The notes beneath the pieces are model-generated. The model was given only the letters and a program-made list of their open reading frames with translations. It did not search any database and had not been told where the DNA came from. Positions 1 through 6,796 of a DNA stretch of 15,114 nt are shown here, in pieces (the first letter of the stretch is position 1; each line of letters starts with the position of its first letter). The stretch lies in NCBI GenBank assembly GCA_964625865.1, contig CAZVEV010000134.1, positions 1-15,114 of the forward strand. The letters run 5' to 3'. Made by a program: the position numbers and the translations under genes. The DNA is from CAZVEV01 sp964625865. GTDB lineage: Bacteria; Planctomycetota; Phycisphaerae; SM23-33.

Positions 1-1636
1 CGGCGGCGCCCATCGCGATCGACAGGTCGCCCGCCGCCAGGGCCGGCGCGTCGTTCACGCCGTCGCCGACTACCGCAACGCGGTGGCCCTGGTTCTTCAG
101 CGCGTCGACCAGCTCGAGCTTGTCGCTGGGCAGGACTTCGGCCTGCACCTCGGTGCAGCCCATCTCGCGGGCGACGCGGCGCGCGACCGACCAGCGGTCG
201 CCGGTGACCATCACCAGTTCGTCGATGCCGAGCCCTCGCAGGTCGTCCATGGCGGCCCGGGCCTCGTCGCGCGTGCGGTCTTCCAGGCCGATCCAGCCCA
301 GGACGACCCCCTCGCGGGCGACGTACAGCGTGCTGAGCCCCTCGGGCTCGGCGTACTCCTCGCCGTCCATCGCCGCCAGGTCGATGCCTTCTTCGGCCAG
401 CCAGGTCCGGCGCCCGACGTAGACGACCTGCCCGTCCACGTGGGCCCGCACGCCCCGCCCGGAGACTTCCTCGAAGTCCGACGGGTCGGTCAGGGCGACG
501 TTGGCCTTGTCGGCCACCGCGACCACGGCGCGGGCGACCGGGTGCTTGGACAGGTGCTCGGCCGACGCCGCCACCGCCAGCAGGTCCGCGCCGGTAACGC
601 TCGGGGCGGGCATCATCCGCGTGACCGACAGTTCGCCCGTGGTCAGCGTGCCGGTCTTGTCGAACACGAAGGCCGTCATCGTCCGGGCCATCTCTATCGT
701 CGAGACGTCCTTGACCAGAATGCCCAGCCTGGCCGCACACGACAGGGCCGCCACCATCGCCGTCGGCACGGCGAGGACCAGCGAGCAGGGACAGGCGACG
801 ACCAGCATGGTCACCGCCCGCTCCATCGCGTTGCCGGTGTCTCGCGTGATGTAGAGGACGGCGGCGGCGAGCATGAGGATCGTCGGCGTGTACCAGCCGG
901 CGTAGCGGTCGATCAGGCGCATGATCGGGATCCGCGTCTTCTCGGCGTCCAGGATGAGGTTTCGCACCTGTCCGAGGGTCGTGTCCTCGCCGGCGCGGGC
1001 GACCCTCACGTCGATCGCGCCGGACATATTGTTCGTGCCGGCGAACACCTCGTCGCCGGTGTTCTTGTCCACGGGAAAGGACTCGCCGGTGACGTTGGCC
1101 TGGTTGATCGAGCTTTGGCCCGAGATGATCTCGCCGTCGGCGGGCACGTTGTCGCCCGGGCGGACGCGGACCACGTCGCCCGGCTTGAGGTCGCGCGGGT
1201 CGACCTGGCGCTCGTTGCCCGCCTGGTCCAGCAGGTGGGCCTTCGTGGGCGCCAGATGCACCAGGGCCTCGATGCTCGCCCGGGCCCCCAGGGCCGTCCG
1301 CGTCTCGATAAGGTTGGCCAGCAGGAGGAAGAACGCCACCGCGCCGGCCGCCCGGTAATCGGTCGCCGTGATCGCCGCAATCACCGCCAGGGCGACCAGT
1401 TCGTCCATATGCATATGGCCGTGCGAGAGGTGCTTGACGGCGTGGGCGATGATGGGAACCCCCAGCAGCAGCGCCCCGCAGAGGGCAAGCACGTTGCTGT
1501 AGAACGGGTTGTCGAAAACCCATGAGGCGATGTACGAATTGATCACCAGCACGCCGCCGACGAGGATACCGATGATCAGCAGCCCGGCCCGGCCCGTCTG
1601 GGCCTCCACCGAGTCCTTCAATATGTCGTGAGCCAT
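1..1636 (-). CDS. Heavy-metal translocating P1B-type ATPase (C-terminus beyond window)
   Basis: Inner-membrane pump that couples ATP hydrolysis to export of a soft metal cation. About 545 codons are visible from the ATG at 1636, preceded by GGAG six bases upstream; the last transmembrane part is cut off by the window edge. Seen in order: a hydrophobic segment at about residues 17-40, a second at about 46-66, a His/Met-rich GHMHMDEL at 73-80, the actuator-domain TGES at 183-186, the metal-site helix CPCSLVLAVPTA at 282-293, the phosphorylated Asp in DKTGTLT at 326-332, the nucleotide-binding HP pair (SKHPVARA) near 365, and the hinge VGDGVNDAP just before the edge. There is no N-terminal CxxC heavy-metal-binding domain. 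CPC places it among Cu or Zn/Cd/Pb pumps; the C-terminal helices that would separate these are outside the window. It is transcribed away from hypC, with no metal regulator visible. Confidence 0.93.
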   Translation of the reverse strand, partial: MAHDILKDSVEAQTGRAGLLIIGILVGGVLVINSYIASWVFDNPFYSNVLALCGALLLGVPIIAHAVKHLSHGHMHMDELVALAVIAAITATDYRAAGAVAFFLLLANLIETRTALGARASIEALVHLAPTKAHLLDQAGNERQVDPRDLKPGDVVRVRPGDNVPADGEIISGQSSINQANVTGESFPVDKNTGDEVFAGTNNMSGAIDVRVARAGEDTTLGQVRNLILDAEKTRIPIMRLIDRYAGWYTPTILMLAAAVLYITRDTGNAMERAVTMLVVACPCSLVLAVPTAMVAALSCAARLGILVKDVSTIEMARTMTAFVFDKTGTLTTGELSVTRMMPAPSVTGADLLAVAASAEHLSKHPVARAVVAVADKANVALTDPSDFEEVSGRGVRAHVDGQVVYVGRRTWLAEEGIDLAAMDGEEYAEPEGLSTLYVAREGVVLGWIGLEDRTRDEARAAMDDLRGLGIDELVMVTGDRWSVARRVAREMGCTEVQAEVLPSDKLELVDALKNQGHRVAVVGDGVNDAPALAAGDLSIAMGAA

Positions 1637-2032
1637 TCGCTGCTCCGTGAGTGGGCAGAATGTTCGGGATCGAACGGACGGGACAGAACCCGCCCGCACC
1701 AGGTTACCAACGCCGTTTACCGTGCTCGTTTTACGCCGGAAGCATAACGCGAGTTCTCCGGAAAAAGGGATTTTATGTCCCGCGACGTTCCCCGCAAGTG
1801 TTTTCGACGACAGGTCATGTTGTCGTTCCTCGACGTGTAGCGGTCGATCGTCAGATCGACGTTCGCTGTTCAAGCGTCGATCTGACGATCGACGGCTACA
1901 CGCGGCGGGAACAACGCCCTGATCGTGGTACGAGGCGCGGGTGTTGACCTTCCGTCTTCCAACTTCGGACCGTACGCCCTATGATGTCTTGTTGCGACAC
2001 GGACTTTTCCGGCGGGGTGGAAGGTGTGAGCG
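1637..2032. other. Divergent intergenic region between the metal ATPase and hypC
   Basis: This stretch of about 395 bases separates two outward-facing genes and should hold both promoters. Its outstanding feature is the nested palindrome at 1834-1902, listed separately. The part at about 1715-1800 is more A/T-rich than its surroundings. A TTGACC at 1944-1949 and a TATGAT at 1980-1985 look like promoter elements but are 30 bases apart, so I do not pair them. A purine-rich GGAAGG at 2019-2024 serves as the hypC ribosome binding site. I see no credible gene here. Confidence 0.6.
1834..1902. repeat. Nested inverted repeat with four GTCGATC half-sites
   Basis: Two 28-base arms (1834-1861 and 1875-1902) are reverse complements with one mismatch (1842 against 1894), separated by a 13-base loop. 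Each arm is itself an inverted repeat: GTCGATC-GTCA-GATCGAC at 1843-1860 and GTCGATC-TGAC-GATCGAC at 1876-1893. The same 7-base half-site therefore occurs four times in alternating orientation. The outer ends read TGTAGC and GGCTACA. It lies about 200 bases before the ATPase start and 130 before hypC, so it is not a terminator for either neighbour. It could be a cooperative operator, or a member of an interspersed palindromic repeat family; the shared GGCTACA end at 2370-2376 favours the second. Confidence 0.85.
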
Positions 2033-2302
2033 ATGTGCCTGGCGGTACCGGGACACATAATGGAAGTGACGGAAGTCGGCGATGACGCGGTCATCGGGCG
2101 CCTGGGCGTGATTGATCTCCAGGGCAGCCGGATCGAGGCGTCGCTGGCGATGGTGCCCGATGCGGGCAAGGGCGACTGGGTGCTCATCCACGCCGGGTTT
2201 GCGCTGACCGTGCTGGACGAAGACGAGGCCCGCGCCACGTGGGACTCGCTCCGCGAGGCCCTGGGCGACGAGATAGAACTGCCCGGCGGGCCCATAACGT
2301 AG
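2033..2302 (+). CDS. hypC: Hydrogenase maturation factor HypC
   Basis: Small OB-fold chaperone that, with HypD, carries the iron atom while its CN and CO ligands are built and then delivers it to the hydrogenase large-subunit precursor. The 89-residue product begins MCLAVPG, the family signature; Cys2 (exposed after Met removal) is the essential residue that binds iron and the precursor. Length is normal for HypC/HupF/HybG (about 75-95). The start is fixed by this motif and by GGAAGGTG at 2019-2026. It is first in a plus-strand hypC-hypD-hypE run; 79 bases of repeat-like sequence separate it from hypD. Confidence 0.96.
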   Translation: MCLAVPGHIMEVTEVGDDAVIGRLGVIDLQGSRIEASLAMVPDAGKGDWVLIHAGFALTVLDEDEARATWDSLREALGDEIELPGGPIT

Positions 2303-2303
2303 A

Positions 2304-2376
2304 AGCGGCGTCTCGCCGCTTTGCGGGAACGCGGCAAGGCTGCTTTGCGGGTCCGCGGCAAGATGCCGCGGCTACA
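2304..2376. repeat. Palindromic repeat block between hypC and hypD
   Basis: The gap between hypC and hypD is almost entirely repeat. It holds a hairpin AGCGGCG-TCT-CGCCGCT at 2304-2320, beginning two bases after the hypC stop codon. An imperfect 21-base direct repeat follows (2318-2338 and 2342-2362, 19 of 21 identical), then a second hairpin CCGCGGCA-AGA-TGCCGCGG at 2353-2371. The block ends in GGCTACA (2370-2376), as does the palindrome at 1834-1902. There is no T-run, so a simple intrinsic terminator is unlikely; it may stabilise the hypC message or attenuate hypD expression. I infer an interspersed repeat family. Confidence 0.75.
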
Positions 2377-2381
2377 TCACC

Positions 2382-3464
2382 ATGAATCGTGACGAAGCGA
2401 AACAACTGATCGACGAGATCTCCGCCGCCTGCGCGGGGCTGGAATCGGTCTGCATCATGGAGGTCTGCGGCACGCATACGGTCAGCCTGTTCCGCACGGG
2501 CATCAAGGGGATGTTGCCCGAGGCGGTCAAGCTCATCAGCGGACCCGGCTGCCCCGTCTGCGTGACCAGCCAGGGCTACATCGACGCCGCGTGCGAACTG
2601 GCGGGCCGCCCCGACGTGACCGTCTGCACGTACGGCGACATGGTTCGCGTGCCGGGACGGTCCGGCAGCCTCGAACACCAGCGCGCTCGCGGGGGCAGCG
2701 TCGAGGTGGTCTACTCCGCCCGCGACGCGCTGAGAGTCGCGCAGGACATGCCGGATCGGCAGGTGGTGTTCCTGGCCGTCGGATTCGAGACCACCACGCC
2801 CGGAACGGCTGCCACGATCCTCGCCGCCGAGGCCGAGGGCGTCGAGAACTTCTCCATCCTGGCCGGTCACAAGCTCGTGATCCCCGCGATGGACGTCCTG
2901 CTTGCCGGCGGGGAGGTGCCGATCGACGGCTTCCTCTGCCCCGGCCACGTGAGCATCATCATCGGCTCGGACGCCTATCGGCCCATCGCCGAGGGATACC
3001 ACAAGCCCTGCGTGGTGGCCGGTTTCGAGCCGAAGAACATGCTCGAGGCGATCCTGCACATCGTCCGCCAGGTCGCCGCCGGGGATGCGGCGGTCGAGAA
3101 CGTCTACGGGGTGGCGGTCACCGAGGCGGGCAACACGGTGGCCCGCGACGTGGTCGATCGGGTCTTCGAGCCGGCCGACGCGGTGTGGCGGGCGATGGGG
3201 GCCTTGCCGGCCAGCGGACTGCGCCTGCGCGGCACGTATGCCCGCTTCGACGCCGTCGAGCGCCTCGGCGCGGAGATCGGCCCGGACGTCTGCCCCCCGG
3301 GATGCCTCTGCGGCGAGGTGATCCAGGGCAAGGTCGAGCCGGCTCGCTGCGGGCTGTTCGGCACGGCATGCACGCCGATCCAGCCCGTGGGCCCCTGCAT
3401 GGTCTCCAGCGAGGGCACCTGCGCGGCGTGGTACAAGTACAACAGACCGGCGACGGAGCGATGA
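2382..3464 (+). CDS. hypD: Hydrogenase maturation factor HypD
   Basis: Iron-sulfur scaffold on which, together with HypC, the Fe(CN)2CO unit of [NiFe] hydrogenase is assembled; it accepts cyanide from HypE thiocyanate. The 360-residue product has normal length and all family signatures. These are CGTH at 29-32, GPGCPVC at 54-60 (the Cys pair implicated in redox and iron binding), GFETTTP at 134-140, PGHV at 187-190, and the C-terminal Cys-rich region from about 304 to 347 (CPPGCLCG, CTPIQPVGPCMVSSEGTC) that ligates the [4Fe-4S] cluster. The ATG at 2382 aligns with family starts but has no clear Shine-Dalgarno, because a repeat block occupies the bases in front of it. The stop overlaps the hypE start (TGATG), indicating translational coupling. 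Confidence 0.97.
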   Translation: MNRDEAKQLIDEISAACAGLESVCIMEVCGTHTVSLFRTGIKGMLPEAVKLISGPGCPVCVTSQGYIDAACELAGRPDVTVCTYGDMVRVPGRSGSLEHQRARGGSVEVVYSARDALRVAQDMPDRQVVFLAVGFETTTPGTAATILAAEAEGVENFSILAGHKLVIPAMDVLLAGGEVPIDGFLCPGHVSIIIGSDAYRPIAEGYHKPCVVAGFEPKNMLEAILHIVRQVAAGDAAVENVYGVAVTEAGNTVARDVVDRVFEPADAVWRAMGALPASGLRLRGTYARFDAVERLGAEIGPDVCPPGCLCGEVIQGKVEPARCGLFGTACTPIQPVGPCMVSSEGTCAAWYKYNRPATER

Positions 3465-4498
3465 TGACCGAGAGAGACGACGGCCAGACCCCGCAGATTG
3501 TGATGGCCCACGGGGGCGGCGGCGAGTTGACGCGTCGCCTGCTGGCCGACCACGTATTCCCCAAGCTCGCCAACGACCTGCTGGACCCGCTGACCGACAG
3601 CGCCGTCCTGCCTCGCCCGTCCGGGCGAATCTGCCTGACCACCGACGCCTTCGTCGTCGTGCCGCTGGAGTTCCCCGGCGGGGATATCGGGCGGCTGGCG
3701 GTGTGCGGCACGATAAACGACCTGGCCGTCATGGGCGCGCGGCCGCTGGCGCTGTCCCTGGCGCTGGTCGTGGAGGAAGGCCTGCCGATCAACACGCTCG
3801 ACCGCATCGTCGCCTCGATAGCCGCCGCCGCCGCCGAAGCCGGCGTGCCGGTGGCCACCGGTGACACGAAGGTCATCGAGCGTCACGACGGGGCGGGGAT
3901 GACGATCACCACCGCGGGGGTGGGCGAACTGTCCGACGAGACGAGCCTGGCCGCCGGGCGGATCGAAGCCGGCGACGTGTTGATCCTCAACGGCGGGCTG
4001 GCCGAGCACGGGCTGGCGGTGATGTCGGCCCGCAAGGGGCTGTCGTTCCAGACCGACCTGCGGAGCGACGCGGCCCCGCTGAATGGGCTGGTCGAGGCCA
4101 TGCTCGGCTCCGGAGCGGACGTGAAGTTCCTCCGCGACCCCACCCGCGGCGGGCTGGCGGGCCTGCTGGCCGACCTGGCCGACGAGACGCGGCTGGGCAT
4201 CGAGATCGACGAAGAGGCGATCCCCCTGACTCCCGCCGCCCGCAACACCGCCGACATGCTCGGCCTGGACCCCCTGACCGTCGCCAACGAAGGCAAACTC
4301 GTCGCCGCCGTCTCCCCCGAAGCCGCCCCCGCCGTGCTGGCCGCCTGCAAAAACCACCCCCTGGGCCACGCCGCCGCCGTCATAGGCCGCTTCACCCCCG
4401 CCAACGATCACCTGCCCCTGGTCGAACTGATCACCCGCCCCGGCGGACGACGGATCGTGAGTCGCCCCTACGGCGAAGACCTGCCCCGCATCTGCTGA
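3464..4498 (+). CDS. hypE: Hydrogenase maturation factor HypE
   Basis: Dehydrates the carbamoyl group placed on its C-terminal cysteine by HypF to a thiocyanate, using ATP, and passes the cyanide to HypC-HypD. The 344-residue product shows the AIR-synthase/PurM-like ATP fold: HGGGGEL at 16-22, TTDAFVV at 59-65, GTINDLAVMGA at 82-92, GDTKVIER at 133-140, and DPTRGGLA later. It ends in PRIC, so the essential C-terminal Cys (residue 344) is intact. I chose the ATG at 3464 because GGAG at 3455-3458 is five bases upstream; the adjacent in-frame ATG at 3461 has only two bases of spacing. It shares one base with the hypD stop. HypF, its obligatory partner, is not in the window. Confidence 0.97.
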   Translation: MTERDDGQTPQIVMAHGGGGELTRRLLADHVFPKLANDLLDPLTDSAVLPRPSGRICLTTDAFVVVPLEFPGGDIGRLAVCGTINDLAVMGARPLALSLALVVEEGLPINTLDRIVASIAAAAAEAGVPVATGDTKVIERHDGAGMTITTAGVGELSDETSLAAGRIEAGDVLILNGGLAEHGLAVMSARKGLSFQTDLRSDAAPLNGLVEAMLGSGADVKFLRDPTRGGLAGLLADLADETRLGIEIDEEAIPLTPAARNTADMLGLDPLTVANEGKLVAAVSPEAAPAVLAACKNHPLGHAAAVIGRFTPANDHLPLVELITRPGGRRIVSRPYGEDLPRIC

Positions 4499-4500
4499 GC

Positions 4501-4669
4501 GATCGAGGATCCGCTCTCGTTGCCCATGCGTGTTCGTGGGAGAACCCCCCGGTGTATTCACCGGGGGCTAAATGGGCGTCTTGCGAATGAAACCCCTCTC
4601 CTTCGGGCGCATACATTCGCCCCGGGTGATTCCCCCGGGGGTTCGGCGCACCGGGGCAGTGCGCCCGGA
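4501..4669 (-). repeat. Structured ~170-bp repeat, copy A, at the sulfatase 3' end
   Basis: The reverse complement of this segment aligns with 7732-7902. The flank 4493-4542 against 7910-7861 matches at 38 of 50 positions without gaps, and the core aligns with only one- or two-base indels. Visible structure: a 9-bp hairpin CCCCCGGTG-TATT-CACCGGGGG (4546-4567), a 7-bp pairing GCGAATG/CATTCGC around the middle, a 7-bp hairpin at 4620-4640, and GGCGCAC/GTGCGCC arms at 4645-4665. Terminal GAACCCCC/GGGGGTTC ends face each other. It fills the space between convergent hypE and the sulfatase, and on the minus strand begins 29 bases past the sulfatase stop. It may act as an end-of-transcript structure, or be a REPIN-like element. 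Confidence 0.85.
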
Positions 4670-4698
4670 CGCATATCGCGATCGAGACGCCCGCCCGG

Positions 4699-6576
4699 TC
4701 AGCGTTTCTTCTTTCGCGGTTTCTTGGGCGCCGCCTTGCCGGTGAGGTACTGGATGCGGCGGTTGACTTCGCCGCCCTTGACCTTGATGCCGTCGGCGGT
4801 GATGTCGAATGTGTAGCCGGGCTTGCCGTCGCGGAGGAGGACGACGGTGTTGAGGGTCAGCAGGGCCTCTAAAGGATGCTCGGCGGTGGCGAGCACGTCG
4901 GCGAGGACCTTCTGCGGCTCGGCGGCCCCGATCAGGGCGAGGAACTCCGCCGCCCGTACGCGGACCAGCGGCTCGTCGTCCTTGGCGGCCAGCGCGGTGG
5001 CTTTGGGGATGAAGGCCTTGGCGGCCTTGCCGAAGCAGCTACAGACGATCAGGCCCCAGTAGCGCTGCCACGGATCGTCGGAGGCCAGGGCGGCTTTGAT
5101 GCCGGCCGACGCCTTGGCCAGCGGGACCAGGGCCAGGTTGGCCGTGTCGACCAGCTTGCCGATGCGGGCCTTGTTGTCCTGTCCGAACTTCACGGGATTG
5201 CCGAACGCCTTCTTCGCCAACTCGCTCTCGGGCAGCATGCTCAGGTCGGGCATGCCCTTGACGCGTGCGGTCAGGCGGTTTCGCAGGTCGGCGAGGATCG
5301 CCGCGTTGGCCGGGTCGGCGGCGATGTTGTTGACCTCGTAGGGGTCGGCTTCGAGATCGTACAGCGCCTCGGGCGCCCGCGGCTCGAAGAACAGGGCCGC
5401 CTCGGCGGTCAGCTTGCCCGCCTTATACAGCGTCCACCATTCCTTGTAGGACTGCATGATGTAGCGGTAGTTGTTCCACAGCCCGTCGAAGTTGAACGGC
5501 TGATAGCTCCGCATGTACTTGTACTTGCCCTTGCGCAGCGTCCGGACCAGGTCGTACTTCTCGTCGAAGCGGTCGGCCATCCCGAACGCCTCGTCGCGCT
5601 TCTCGAGGTCCGCCTTCGAGACGCCCGGTCCCATGAACGGCGTGCCGTCCATCTGTTTGGGCACGTCGATGCCGCACAGTCTCAGGATCGTCGGGGCGAA
5701 GTCGATGAAGCTGACGAACCCGTCGGTGCGCGTGCCCGGCTTCAGGTCCACCAGGTGCTTGAACTTCTCGGGGATGCGGACGACCAGCGGCACGTGCAGG
5801 CCCGTCTCGTAGGCGTAGCCCTTGGACCCGGGCAGGACCCCGCCGTGGTCGCCGAAGTAAAAGACGAACGTCTCCTCCAGCAGGCCGTCCTTGGCCAGTT
5901 GATCGACCACCGCGCCGATCTCGGCGTCCATCTTGGTCTGGATTTCGTTGTAGGCCTTGTTGGCCTGGCGGAAGCCCGGCGTGTCCGGGTGACATGGGGC
6001 GACGAAGACCTTCTCGTCCGTGCCGCCCTTGTTCGCCCGGTGGAGGCGGCTCTCATGCGAAACGGGGAACGACTGCTTGTGGAAGAAGGGCTGTCCGTCC
6101 TTGCGGCCGCGCCAGTCCCTGTTCGAGTCCCAGATCTTCGCGTCCTTGTAGTGGAAGTTGTAGTCGGTCTTGGTCTTGTTCGACGCGTAGTAGCCCGCCT
6201 TGCGCATCAGGGCGCCGATGGGCGCCAGGTCCCCGGGCAGCGGGACGGTCTTGAACTTGCGGTGATATTGCGTGCCGATCCGCGCCCCGTAGCATCCGGT
6301 GGCGAGCACGGACCGGGCAGCCGAGCAGACGGGGCAGTTCGAGAACGCGTGGTTGAAGATCACGCCCTTTGAGGCCATCTTCGCGATCATGGGCGTCTCG
6401 GCGCCGGTGGGGCGGTAGAGCTTCATGTAATGCACCGAGTTGTCCTCGGAGATCAGCCAGGCGATGTTCGGGCGCCGGGTCGCCTTGGCCTGGGCGCCGC
6501 CGGCAAACGTCGACGCCGCCACCGCGGCGGCCGCCCCGGCAAAACTGTCTCGCATGAATCGTCGTCGTGAAATCAT
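4699..6576 (-). CDS. Tat-exported family S1 sulfatase with C-terminal helical extension
   Basis: Formylglycine-dependent hydrolase predicted to remove sulfate esters from a polysaccharide or glycan outside the cytoplasm. The product (625 residues) starts with a twin-arginine signal, SRRRFMRDSF followed by an Ala-rich core ending AQA at 30. The sulfatase domain follows: RPNIAWLISEDN at 35-46 (metal ligands), CSAAR at 84-88 (Cys84 becomes formylglycine), and GDHGG at 242-246 with SKGYAYETGLHVPLVVR just after. Residues from about 490 look like alternating Ala/Leu-rich helices resembling HEAT repeats, and the protein ends in a Lys/Arg-rich tail. I chose the ATG at 6576 because it places the RR motif near the N-terminus; an in-frame start 48 bases upstream would bury it. 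The gene is divergent from the propeller gene. Substrate cannot be told from sequence. Confidence 0.92.
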   Translation of the reverse strand: MISRRRFMRDSFAGAAAAVAASTFAGGAQAKATRRPNIAWLISEDNSVHYMKLYRPTGAETPMIAKMASKGVIFNHAFSNCPVCSAARSVLATGCYGARIGTQYHRKFKTVPLPGDLAPIGALMRKAGYYASNKTKTDYNFHYKDAKIWDSNRDWRGRKDGQPFFHKQSFPVSHESRLHRANKGGTDEKVFVAPCHPDTPGFRQANKAYNEIQTKMDAEIGAVVDQLAKDGLLEETFVFYFGDHGGVLPGSKGYAYETGLHVPLVVRIPEKFKHLVDLKPGTRTDGFVSFIDFAPTILRLCGIDVPKQMDGTPFMGPGVSKADLEKRDEAFGMADRFDEKYDLVRTLRKGKYKYMRSYQPFNFDGLWNNYRYIMQSYKEWWTLYKAGKLTAEAALFFEPRAPEALYDLEADPYEVNNIAADPANAAILADLRNRLTARVKGMPDLSMLPESELAKKAFGNPVKFGQDNKARIGKLVDTANLALVPLAKASAGIKAALASDDPWQRYWGLIVCSCFGKAAKAFIPKATALAAKDDEPLVRVRAAEFLALIGAAEPQKVLADVLATAEHPLEALLTLNTVVLLRDGKPGYTFDITADGIKVKGGEVNRRIQYLTGKAAPKKPRKKKR

Positions 6577-6642
6577 CGTCGCTCTCTCTTTGCTCTTCGA
6601 ACGGGGTGTTCTGTCTGAGGTCAACGTCGTCGGTCACCGCTT

Positions 6643-6671
6643 ATTCTGGTGCGATTCCCGCGACAATGCAA
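6643..6671 (-). promoter_or_regulatory. Candidate promoter for the sulfatase gene
   Basis: Read on the minus strand, TTGCAT (6671-6666) and CAGAAT (6648-6643) are separated by exactly 17 bases. Both depart from the sigma-70 consensus at one or two positions, so this is a moderate match. It lies about 70 bases upstream of the chosen sulfatase start and next to the palindrome at 6682-6699, which could control both directions. Confidence 0.35.
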
Positions 6672-6681
6672 GATCGTAGGA

Positions 6682-6699
6682 CGTGCAACGAGTTGCACG
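6682..6699. promoter_or_regulatory. 18-bp palindrome, likely operator
   Basis: CGTGCAACGAGTTGCACG is a perfect inverted repeat with 7-base arms and a 4-base centre. It sits between the divergent sulfatase and propeller genes, 9 bases upstream of the -35 box of the rightward promoter and 10 bases upstream of the leftward candidate. Size and symmetry suit a dimeric helix-turn-helix regulator; which family is unknown, and no regulator gene is in the window. Confidence 0.55.
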
Positions 6700-6708
6700 C
6701 CATACGGA

Positions 6709-6737
6709 TTGACGCACGCTCGCGCGCCGGGTATCGT
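6709..6737 (+). promoter_or_regulatory. Candidate promoter for the beta-propeller gene
   Basis: TTGACG (6709-6714) and TATCGT (6732-6737) are separated by 17 bases, giving 5 of 6 and 4 of 6 matches to the sigma-70 boxes. The expected transcript would start about 50 bases before the ATG at 6797. The perfect palindrome at 6682-6699 lies just upstream. Confidence 0.45.
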
Positions 6738-6796
6738 GGTCGCTTCGAACGGAAGTCAACAGGACCGTTCCCCGACGGGAACGAAAGGAGCAGACA

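Noticed and set aside
83..1525. Long plus-strand open frame (480 codons)
   Set aside because: It is antisense to the P-type ATPase, whose motifs are clear on the minus strand; the predicted residues (Arg/Gly/His/Asp-rich) look like a high-GC shadow frame.
3464..4498. SelD or thiamine-monophosphate kinase instead of HypE
   Set aside because: It shares the PurM-like fold, but the gene follows hypC-hypD and ends in PRIC, the HypE-specific carbamoylated cysteine.
3104..4561. Minus-strand open frame of 485 codons
   Set aside because: It covers hypD and hypE on the opposite strand and shows only low-complexity Gly/Gln/Arg composition.
4499..4686. 9-base direct repeats GCGATCGAG flanking repeat copy A, as a target-site duplication
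   Set aside because: The left copy (4499-4507) lies within the segment that aligns to copy B, so it belongs to the element; copy B has no matching flanking duplication.
6577..6624. Upstream start for the sulfatase
   Set aside because: It would place the twin-arginine motif about 20 residues inside; the ATG at 6576 gives a regular Tat signal.
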